In this document: piece by piece, positions 53,679 through 64,000 of the stretch | Layout: each line of letters begins with the position of its first letter | Numbering within the stretch: the stretch's first letter is position 1 | From: Clostridium muellerianum | GTDB lineage: Bacteria > Bacillota > Clostridia > Clostridiales > Clostridiaceae | Reading direction: 5' to 3' | Length of the DNA: 64,000 bases | Assembly (NCBI RefSeq): GCF_012926525.1 | Contig: NZ_JABBNI010000019.1 | Span: 28,686 to 92,685 of the forward strand | Program-made: the position numbers and the translations under genes | The notes under the pieces: generated by a model | The model's input: only the letters and a program-made list of their open reading frames with translations | Databases searched by the model: none | Told to the model about the DNA's origin: nothing

Positions 53679-54284
53679 TTACTCATCCTCCATAAGATTT
53701 TTAATTTCATCCTCCAATTTCTTTAAAGCATTTGCCCTATGGCTTATAGAGTTCTTCAAATGAGAATCCATTTGCGCAAAAGTCATTTTATATTCTGGTA
53801 AATAAAATATTGGATCATATCCAAATCCACTTTTTCCTCTTTTTTCACAAACTATCATACCATTTATTTCTCCTTGAACTCTAATAGCTTTGCCTTTATC
53901 TGATATAAGAGCCATTGCACATACAAACTTAGCTTTTTTCTCTTCATCACTTTTTCCTTTTAATAGTGATAATAATTTTTCATTATTTTTCTTATCATTT
54001 CCATGCTCACCTGCAAATCTTGCAGAATAAACTCCTGGTGCTCCATCCAAACATTCAACCATTAATCCTGAATCATCAGCTAATACCATTGCATTCTGTA
54101 TAAACTTATGTATTTCGCTAGCCTTTTTATAAGCATTTTCCATAAAAGTAGTGCCATCCTCTTCTACTTCTATATTTATTCCTGCTTCTTTAAGAGATAA
54201 TACTTCTATAGAGTATTTTGACAGTATCTCCTTTATCTCCACTATCTTATGCTCATTGTTACTTGCAACTATTAATTTTTTCAT
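53679..54284 (-). CDS. rdgB: XTP/dITP diphosphatase (RdgB/HAM1 family)
   Basis: This 201-residue house-cleaning enzyme hydrolyses non-canonical purine triphosphates. Motifs are [45 protein letters not shown] and [13 protein letters not shown], with [14 protein letters not shown] at the end. The start ATG overlaps the rph stop (ATGA, four bases), so the two are translationally coupled. Confidence 0.97.
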   Translation of the reverse strand: MKKLIVASNNEHKIVEIKEILSKYSIEVLSLKEAGINIEVEEDGTTFMENAYKKASEIHKFIQNAMVLADDSGLMVECLDGAPGVYSARFAGEHGNDKKNNEKLLSLLKGKSDEEKKAKFVCAMALISDKGKAIRVQGEINGMIVCEKRGKSGFGYDPIFYLPEYKMTFAQMDSHLKNSISHRANALKKLEDEIKNLMEDE

Positions 54285-55030
54285 TTTCTATCACCCGTTC
54301 CAATCCATAACGAATCCATCTTTAAACTTTCTTTTTGTATTTGAATTACATGATTTACTCCTTGTTCAGCTAATGAGAGTAATTCATTGAGATCTTGCTT
54401 TGAAAAAGGTTTTTCTTCTCCTGTACCTTGTATCTCTATAAATTCTCCAGAATCTGTCATTACCACATTCATATCTACATTAGCTTTTGAATCTTCTTCA
54501 TAACATAGATCTAACATCTTTTCATTTCCTACAATTCCTACACTTATAGCACTTACAAAATCTCTAATAGGATATACATTAAATGGATGTTGTTTATGCA
54601 GCTTATTTACAGCATCTACTAAAGCTACAAAAGCTCCTGAAATTGAAGCTGTTCTTGTTCCCCCATCTGCTTGTATAACATCACAATCTATCCAAATTGT
54701 TTTTTCTCCTATTAATTTTAAATCTACTACAGATCTTAATGCTCTTCCTATTATTCTTTGGATTTCCATAGTTCTTCCATCGATTTTTCCTCTATTGATA
54801 TCTCTAACTTTTCTAGCTTTAGTTGCTCTAGGTATCATATTGTACTCACAAGTAATCCAGCCTTCACCTTTGCCCTTCAAAAAAGGTGGTACTTTATCTT
54901 CTATTGAAGCCGTACAAATTACCTTCGTATCTCCTGATTCTATTAATACAGATCCTTCAGCATACTTAGTATAATTTCTCTGTATCTTTATATGCCTGAT
55001 TTGGTCATTTTTTCTACCATCAATTCTCAA
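54281..55030 (-). CDS. rph: Ribonuclease PH
   Basis: This 249-residue phosphorolytic exoribonuclease trims tRNA 3' ends. It begins with a TTG codon preceded by GGAGGGG. Motifs are [55 protein letters not shown], the catalytic segment [20 protein letters not shown] and [16 protein letters not shown]. The neighbouring large tRNA array is suggestive but not evidence of a link. It starts the rph-rdgB-yfcE operon. Confidence 0.97.
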   Translation of the reverse strand: MRIDGRKNDQIRHIKIQRNYTKYAEGSVLIESGDTKVICTASIEDKVPPFLKGKGEGWITCEYNMIPRATKARKVRDINRGKIDGRTMEIQRIIGRALRSVVDLKLIGEKTIWIDCDVIQADGGTRTASISGAFVALVDAVNKLHKQHPFNVYPIRDFVSAISVGIVGNEKMLDLCYEEDSKANVDMNVVMTDSGEFIEIQGTGEEKPFSKQDLNELLSLAEQGVNHVIQIQKESLKMDSLWIGTGDRK

Positions 55031-55077
55031 ACTTACCCCTCCAATAACACCAGTATAAATTATAAAAAATATTGAAT

Positions 55078-56067
55078 TTATACTATTCTTTCTTTTAGTA
55101 CAAATAATTCATCACGTTGCGGTGGAAGTACTTCCTTCTCTATACCTTCTTCTACTAAAATACCATTTTCTTTAACAATCTTACCTATTATGGTTGCTTC
55201 AATATCATGACTTTTTAATATATCTAATAACTTATCTCCATTTTTAGTTGTTATAAGCATACTTCCAGAAGATATAAACCTTAAGGGATCTATTGAATAT
55301 TCTTTACATATTTTTTTAGTTATATAACTTATAGGCATATTTTCTTTATACACTTTAAATCCTAACTTACTAGCCCTAGCAACTTCCCATAATGCACCTA
55401 AAACTCCACCTTCAGTTATATCATGCATTGAATTAACTCCAAATTCACCTGCTATAACTCCTTCTTTGACCACACTTAAACTATTTACATATCCTTTAGC
55501 TTCTATTATTTCTTCATCTGTTAAAATATTTTTAATTTTATCTTCATAATCATTTACAACTATACTTGTGCCTTCAAGACATAATGATTTAGTTACTATA
55601 ACATCATCATTTTCTTGGGCTCCAGAAGTAGCTACAGCCCTATCTTTTATTCCTTTTCCTATGACACTACAGGATATTACCATTTTATTTACAGCTCTAG
55701 TTATTTCTGTATGGCCACCTAAAATTTCAACATTTAGTTTTTTAGTTTCTTCACCAATTTCCTGCATAACATTTTTAATATCTTCTAGTGAAGAACCTTC
55801 TGGTGCTAATATTGTTACTAACATTCCTAAAGGTTCTACTCCACAAGAAGCTATATCATTACAGTTTATATTTACTGCTAATTTCCCTGAATTTTTTTCC
55901 GCTCCAGTAATAGGATCTGTTGAAACCACACATTCATATTCTCCAAAGTTTATAACACTGCAGTCTTCTCCTATACCACTTCTAATTCTAACATCATCTC
56001 TAATTGATCCTCTAGAATTATCTATTATATATTTTAAATCATCCCAATCTAATTTTCCCACTTTCAT
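55078..56067 (-). CDS. AIR synthase (PurM/HypE)-related protein
   Basis: The ATG at 56067 (329 residues) follows AAAGGGAGA. It has the two-domain ATP-binding fold of PurM, HypE, SelD and Thi[21 protein letters not shown] with the metal-binding Asp, [35 protein letters not shown] and [20 protein letters not shown]. It lacks the C-terminal PRYC motif of HypE, and there are no hyp genes nearby. An ATP-dependent activation of an unknown substrate is inferred. It lies upstream of rph with 47 bases between. Confidence 0.85.
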   Translation of the reverse strand: MKVGKLDWDDLKYIIDNSRGSIRDDVRIRSGIGEDCSVINFGEYECVVSTDPITGAEKNSGKLAVNINCNDIASCGVEPLGMLVTILAPEGSSLEDIKNVMQEIGEETKKLNVEILGGHTEITRAVNKMVISCSVIGKGIKDRAVATSGAQENDDVIVTKSLCLEGTSIVVNDYEDKIKNILTDEEIIEAKGYVNSLSVVKEGVIAGEFGVNSMHDITEGGVLGALWEVARASKLGFKVYKENMPISYITKKICKEYSIDPLRFISSGSMLITTKNGDKLLDILKSHDIEATIIGKIVKENGILVEEGIEKEVLPPQRDELFVLKERIV

Positions 56068-56162
56068 TAAAATTTCTCCCTTTCCATAAAAATAAATAAG
56101 CACTATTTCACACTCTACTTCATATTATTTATATAAGGATTAATTTATGGTAGGTGTATGTT

Positions 56163-57545
56163 TTGAAATATATTGGCCCATTTTTAAGAATCAATAAATT
56201 AAAAAAAGAAAACATAGAACATCAGCTCTTTTTCTTAGCAAAAGAATCTTTAAATCAAATTGTACTATATTCTAAGTGTGGAGTATACACTCCTATTAAA
56301 GAACTTAAAATAAAAAACTTATCTAGTTCTGATATTAACACATTTGGAAATATTTCTCCACTTCTCTGCCTATATAAAAAGGCTAATCCTAAGCTCATAA
56401 ATATTGATAATAATTTATGCTGGGATGATGAAGGCTTTAAAAAAGAAGTAAACATTGGTAGTAATGCGCTAATGACTCTTTCTATTCTTGAATTATGTAA
56501 TTATTATAAGCGCTTTGAAGGTGTTAATACTAAAAAATTTAATTTAGCTAAGCTTTACATGGGAATTTGTAAAAATCAACTAGAATTTTACGCTTCCCAT
56601 TTCAGAAACGAAGATGGTGTTTTTGTTGATAAAAAAGAAACTAAAAATTCTTCTAATGGTGAAGTAAACTTTGAGGAAAAAAACAAAAAGTTTAAATTTT
56701 CATCTCAAGCCTTACTTATGAACGCGTATTATATATATTCTTCTTTAAGTGATGATGAAGAAAAAACATTCTATGAAAATTTTGCACTAGATATTCTTAA
56801 TATGCTTGTTGAATTTAAAGAAGATATATATTTGTTATCCCATGAAGAAATTTTAAAATTAACTCTATGTTTAAATATTTTTTATAGTTATTCAAAGAAT
56901 AAAAAATGCAAGGTACTTTTATTAGATTTATGTGAATTGCTATCCGATAAAATTAACGATACTGCCGCTATTTCTGATGATAACAAGTTAGAATATGATT
57001 ATTTGAAATATATAAACTACTTCCTTTTATATAAAAATATGAGCATTATTAAATTTAAAGAAGATGCCGAAAAAATATATAATAAACTTTTAAATCTTTA
57101 TGATCCTGAAAAAGGTATTTTTATAAAACATACAGAAAAAAAGGATATAACATTTTCTTGCACTGAAATATCTCTATACTTACTAGTTTGCTTGATTCAT
57201 GGTAACATGAGTAAAGAACAAGATGATACTAACCTGATTATATTAGATATATTCAAGCGCCAACTTGTAGATTCAGGTATTATATTAAGTTGGCCAGATG
57301 TTCCTAATTTAAATGATATAGAAAGATATAATAACTACACATTGAAATCAGAAGATTTAATAGATGAACAATTCTTCAGAACACCTTCTATACCTACACC
57401 TGAGAGCTGTGAACTTGCTCCTATATTTATAAAGCATGTTACTTATAGTAAAAGAAAGGAAACTTTTAAACCATCCAAGGTTTCTTTTGATAGTTATAAA
57501 AACATGTTTATATTCTTTCTTATCATATACATTCTGAAACCTTAA
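56163..57545 (+). CDS. Uncharacterised all-helical protein
   Basis: The start is uncertain: TTG at 56163 lies six bases after AGGTG (460 residues), while a GTG at 56154 opens the frame three codons earlier. I do not recognise a family. The protein is rich in Leu, Lys and Asn, mostly helical, with no signal peptide. It has repeated segments resembling helical-hairpin units (GSNALMTLSILELCNYYKRF, SSQALLMNAYYIYSSL, FSCTEISLYLLVCLIHG) as in alpha/alpha toroid folds. The C-terminus is hydrophobic (MFIFFLIIYILKP), possibly a membrane tail. It is the only plus-strand gene in the last 40 kb and is divergent from the PurM-like gene. Confidence 0.7.
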   Translation: MKYIGPFLRINKLKKENIEHQLFFLAKESLNQIVLYSKCGVYTPIKELKIKNLSSSDINTFGNISPLLCLYKKANPKLINIDNNLCWDDEGFKKEVNIGSNALMTLSILELCNYYKRFEGVNTKKFNLAKLYMGICKNQLEFYASHFRNEDGVFVDKKETKNSSNGEVNFEEKNKKFKFSSQALLMNAYYIYSSLSDDEEKTFYENFALDILNMLVEFKEDIYLLSHEEILKLTLCLNIFYSYSKNKKCKVLLLDLCELLSDKINDTAAISDDNKLEYDYLKYINYFLLYKNMSIIKFKEDAEKIYNKLLNLYDPEKGIFIKHTEKKDITFSCTEISLYLLVCLIHGNMSKEQDDTNLIILDIFKRQLVDSGIILSWPDVPNLNDIERYNNYTLKSEDLIDEQFFRTPSIPTPESCELAPIFIKHVTYSKRKETFKPSKVSFDSYKNMFIFFLIIYILKP

Positions 57546-57559
57546 GTATAGGTTTTTAT

Positions 57560-57593
57560 AAAAATCCCCTTCATAAATATAAAGGGGATTTTT
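57560..57593. terminator. Bidirectional terminator between convergent genes
   Basis: The 12-bp arms AAAAATCCCCTT and AAGGGGATTTTT with a 10-base loop have U-tracts on both strands. Confidence 0.9.
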
Positions 57594-59193
57594 ATGGTTT
57601 TCTCATTGTCTCTAATGCGTGAAAATCTAGACTTCCTTTTTTACTTATATGAACACCTGTTATATTTGTCTTTTTGCAAACCAATGTACTATTAAAATAT
57701 ACTGGTACAACAGGCATATCTTGCATTAGCATATTTTCGCTTATTCTTGCCATAGTTATTTTTTTATCCTTATTATTCTCCATTTTTATTTTTGTTAGGC
57801 TATTATCAAATTCAACACTTTTATATCCATATATATTACTGTGAGATACTGACTGCCACTGTTCTAAAAATGATAACGGATAATTATATGCAGCTTCATA
57901 CTGTATACTTGCTATATCATAATCATTCTTTTTTATTTCATCACTAAATTCTTCTTTACCATACCCTATACATTCTACTTTTATTTCTAGATTTTCTTTT
58001 AAATTTTTGGCTACACTTTCACATATTTTCTTATTTTCTACTGCATCCAAATAAATAATTTTTAATGAATCTTTATCTTTATTATATTTGCTATTTTTTA
58101 TAAAATTTAACGCTTTGTCTTTTTGTATGCTGGCTGATAAAAACTCCTTGTTAATGTAATATCCATTAGCACTATCACTAACACCTGGTGGTATGAATGA
58201 TACTCCTGGTTTTGCTAAATCATTTAATACATTTTTTACTATAGCATTTCTATCTATACACTCTGATACTGCCTTTCTAAAGTTTATATCATTTACTATG
58301 CCATCTTTCTTTAAATTAAAAACTAAAGCTCCTACAGAAAAATTTTGCTGTTCTAGTATATTCCTCTTATCTATAAGTTTTTTCACTTCGCTTACTGGTG
58401 GATTTGTGAATAAATCAATCTTGGAGTTTTGAAATGCTGCAAGTGATGTTTCACTTCCTTCGTTAAAAACTAAATGTAGTCTATCACTTTTAACAGAATC
58501 CTTATTCCAGTAATATTTATTTTTCCTCAAAATAACTTCTTTAGTATTTTTAAAATCGCCTATTACAAAATAACCAGAATACAATATACTTTTAAAATCT
58601 TTATTCCAATTCTTTAATTTGGTATCCATCTTCCTTATTCCATATATCGGCTCTGATAATATGTTTAAAAAATAACAGCATGGATAGTTTAATCTTATTT
58701 CCAAAGTTTTTGCGTCTAATGCCCTGATTGCCACATTATTAAAATCACATTTCCCATTTCTATAATTTTCAGCACCAAATACACAATACAGTTGTTCTGC
58801 ATATACATTTTCACTGTCTTTGCTTAAGATTTCTTTAAAAAAGACCACAAAATCTTCTGCCGTGATAGATGTTCCATCACTCCATTTTGCACTATCTTTT
58901 ATTTTAAATGTATAACAAGTTTCTTCTTTGTTTAAACTCCAACTTTGAGCTATTGCTGGTGTCACTTTTCCAGTTTCATCAATTCTAACGAGTCCTTCAA
59001 ATAAATTGGTTAATAAATCTTGTTGCCTTAAATTATAATCATTAAGCATAATTAAATCTTTGGACATTTCCCCAACACTACATACTATGTAGTTTCTTAC
59101 CTGCATACTTTTACTACTCTGTACATCCTTTTCAATGCATCCATTAAAAAATGTAAAACTTATAATTAATAAACAGAAAATGATTTTCTTCAT
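57592..59193 (-). CDS. Oligopeptide/nickel-type ABC transporter substrate-binding lipoprotein (SBP_bac_5)
   Basis: This 533-residue lipoprotein has the lipobox FFNGCIEKD with Cys near residue 19. It matches the DppA/OppA family: LNDYNLRQQDLLTNLFEGLV, AIAQSWSLNKEETCYTFKI, DSAKWSDGTSITAEDFVVFF, and the late segments NFRKAVSECIDRNAIV and SVSHSNIYGYKS. It would capture peptides outside the cell. No oligopeptide permease genes are adjacent, so it is an orphan receptor. GGGAGA precedes the ATG. Confidence 0.93.
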   Translation of the reverse strand: MKKIIFCLLIISFTFFNGCIEKDVQSSKSMQVRNYIVCSVGEMSKDLIMLNDYNLRQQDLLTNLFEGLVRIDETGKVTPAIAQSWSLNKEETCYTFKIKDSAKWSDGTSITAEDFVVFFKEILSKDSENVYAEQLYCVFGAENYRNGKCDFNNVAIRALDAKTLEIRLNYPCCYFLNILSEPIYGIRKMDTKLKNWNKDFKSILYSGYFVIGDFKNTKEVILRKNKYYWNKDSVKSDRLHLVFNEGSETSLAAFQNSKIDLFTNPPVSEVKKLIDKRNILEQQNFSVGALVFNLKKDGIVNDINFRKAVSECIDRNAIVKNVLNDLAKPGVSFIPPGVSDSANGYYINKEFLSASIQKDKALNFIKNSKYNKDKDSLKIIYLDAVENKKICESVAKNLKENLEIKVECIGYGKEEFSDEIKKNDYDIASIQYEAAYNYPLSFLEQWQSVSHSNIYGYKSVEFDNSLTKIKMENNKDKKITMARISENMLMQDMPVVPVYFNSTLVCKKTNITGVHISKKGSLDFHALETMRKP

Positions 59194-59243
59194 AGAGTAT
59201 CTCCCTTGTATAATAATATATTTAAATTATTAGCAGTTACATA

Positions 59244-59286
59244 AAAAATAAACAAAACTTTTTATATAAGTTTTGTTTATTTTTTA
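59244..59286. terminator. Terminator of the Mrr-like gene
   Basis: The stem AAATAAACAAAACTT/AAGTTTTGTTTATTT has A/T tails that give U-runs on both strands. Confidence 0.85.
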
Positions 59287-59294
59287 TATTTTGT

Positions 59295-59738
59295 TTAAGG
59301 AAGATATTCCAAAAAACTTAATCTGTCAATATTCATTTGTTTTTTTATAAACTTTTCTACATCTATTTTTTTTACCTTATTATGAAAAAGATTGCATTCA
59401 TCACTATATATTTTCTTTTCAAAAAAACCTGTAGCAATGTAAATACCCCTTTCTATTTTACAATGCTCCAACCAATTCAAAAATTCTTCATAATCTCTCA
59501 TCATTATGCTATCTTTCTTATGATACTTTAACAAGAGTTTTTTTTCTCTTCCAATTAGCTTTATAATTAATTTATCTGAATTTTTTAAAATTATTTCATA
59601 TTGTATATTATAATTCCAACAGCTTTTGGTGATATTATTCAGAACTTCATTTATACTCACTTTTTTTAATTTAGTTTTTGCTCTATATAATTCACTTTTT
59701 TCTCCGCTGAAACCCCATTTCTCTAGTAATCCCCTCAC
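59295..59738 (-). CDS. Small protein with possible Mrr-like endonuclease fold
   Basis: This 147-residue protein starts with GTG, about seven bases after GGAGG. The central part KLIIKLIGREKKLLLKYHKK followed by ERGIYIATGFFEKKI resembles the Mrr_cat/restriction-endonuclease-like core (Lys-rich beta strand, then G-hydrophobic-T-G/S). The canonical DxnQxK residues are not clearly conserved, so it may be inactive. No modification enzyme or McrBC-type partner is nearby. Alternatively it is a lineage-specific protein of unknown role. It stands alone between terminators. Confidence 0.6.
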   Translation of the reverse strand: MRGLLEKWGFSGEKSELYRAKTKLKKVSINEVLNNITKSCWNYNIQYEIILKNSDKLIIKLIGREKKLLLKYHKKDSIMMRDYEEFLNWLEHCKIERGIYIATGFFEKKIYSDECNLFHNKVKKIDVEKFIKKQMNIDRLSFLEYLP

Positions 59739-59853
59739 ACCTTGCCTCCAAAAAATTATTAAATATTAATTTATTATATGATTCTATATTGATTTTTGAC
59801 ACAGATTAAAATTAACATCTAAATTTTATACAAAAATGGGGTTTTACTGAAAT

Positions 59854-59881
59854 ATAAAAAGGCAATCTTAAAAAGATTGCC
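59854..59881 (-). terminator. Terminator of the small membrane protein gene
   Basis: The stem GGCAATCTT/AAGATTGCC is followed on the minus strand by TTTTTATATTTC. Confidence 0.9.
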
Positions 59882-59906
59882 AAAAATTATTAAGCTTTAA
59901 TTTATT

Positions 59907-60176
59907 CTAGTAAACCTTCATAAATATAAAAAACATAGTTCCAATTGCAATTATTATGCAAGTTATCGGACATATAATATCTCTATGACTAGCTTTGAAG
60001 TCAAACATTTTTCCAGCCCAAGCAATCATAGTAAAAAATATACACCATTGCATAGTATTATAACTATTAAAATACTTTACATATGTAAATTGATATGTAG
60101 TAAGGAGTGTTAATATTAATGTAAGAATAGTTAAACAAACCCCTATCCATCCTAGCAAATTTATAGTTTTTTTCAT
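59907..60176 (-). CDS. Small membrane protein
   Basis: This 89-residue protein has three predicted TM segments (about 7-29, 41-55 and 67-87) and a short polar loop FDFKASHRD between the second and third. GGAGGAGAGG precedes the ATG, which supports real translation. I do not recognise a family. It lies downstream of ligA in the same direction and has its own terminator. Confidence 0.7.
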   Translation of the reverse strand: MKKTINLLGWIGVCLTILTLILTLLTTYQFTYVKYFNSYNTMQWCIFFTMIAWAGKMFDFKASHRDIICPITCIIIAIGTMFFIFMKVY

Positions 60177-60286
60177 TTCCTCTCCTCCACATATAGAGTA
60201 CGTTTGTGTACAAGCTAAATCATTTTTATGATAACCTTTTTTCTGTATTTTGTAAATACCTATTTAACCACTTTTACAAAACTTTA

Positions 60287-63885
<3,599 letters not shown>

Positions 63886-64000
63886 TAGGTAAACTTTTGA
63901 TTTGTTAAATGTGATTTTATAATTTATTAACTATAAAATAAAAGATATGAGATATACTGAAGGAGATTCTAACATAATCTCCCCCAATATATACTGCAAA
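63886..64000. other. Sequence of unknown origin joined to the pcrA fragment
   Basis: This 115-base AT-rich stretch replaces the expected N-terminal part of pcrA. It has stops in the pcrA frame and a hairpin GGAGATT/AATCTCC (about 63961-63981). It could be the end of an inserted element or a rearrangement junction. It is too short to classify. Confidence 0.5.

Noticed and set aside
63886..64000. Group II intron end at the pcrA junction
   Set aside because: No domain V-like AGC triad hairpin is visible in the 115 bases; the one hairpin present is not of that form.

Overview
The window is a low-GC, gene-dense stretch of chromosome from a Clostridium-type Firmicute (Clostridium sensu stricto is my best guess). 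The evidence is the AT-rich codon use, strong AGGAGG-type ribosome binding sites, many GTG/TTG starts, the order tig-clpP-clpX-lonB-lon-ysxC, the complete clostridial pyr operon with pyrI and pyrK, and a pair of 2-hydroxyacyl-CoA-dehydratase-like proteins with a BadF-type activator. Almost everything is transcribed leftward (minus strand). I see no rRNA, no intact phage, no CRISPR array and no complete insertion sequence.

Layout. 1-5.2 kb: tail of a peptidoglycan-binding protein, a dCache chemoreceptor, a secreted transglutaminase-like protein and a YitT-family membrane protein. 5.5-9.3 kb (+): a TetR-HlyD-ABC ATPase-ABC permease efflux operon with its operator. 9.3-19.1 kb: greA, a KimA-like potassium transporter, a cation diffusion facilitator, a DUF1858 redox-disulfide protein, cobC-cobS-cobU, an amino-acid exchanger, a DUF2334 surface protein and perR. 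19.2-23.6 kb: an orphan solute-binding lipoprotein, a membrane-anchored protein, a WYL regulator and a CPBP protease. 23.6-32.1 kb: the protein quality-control block ysxC-lon-lonB-clpX-clpP-tig. Here lon carries a one-base frameshift just before its catalytic lysine. 32.2-33.8 kb: a TIM-barrel protein and an anchored extracytoplasmic protein. 34.1-45.2 kb: all UMP-biosynthesis genes, as pyrB-I-C-F-K-D-E and, from a second promoter, carA-carB. 45.3-50.4 kb: the dehydratase-like pair, a DUF3343 protein, the activator and a threonine dehydratase. 51.0-53.1 kb: 21 tRNA genes in one array made of two partly duplicated blocks. 53.2-64 kb: YfcE-like phosphodiesterase, rdgB, rph, a PurM-like protein, two uncharacterised proteins, an oligopeptide-binding lipoprotein, a possible Mrr-like protein, ligA and a pcrA that is cut off at its 5' end.

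The most informative regulatory region is the pyrB leader. Two near-identical PyrR-type hairpins flank an attenuator terminator, and the lower stem of the second one contains part of the pyrB Shine-Dalgarno sequence. One regulator could therefore control both transcription and translation. Other points for follow-up are the lon frameshift, the abrupt pcrA junction near the window end, an inverted-repeat element inside the pyr operon, a leader terminator with no upstream gene in front of yitT, and the tRNA array duplication.
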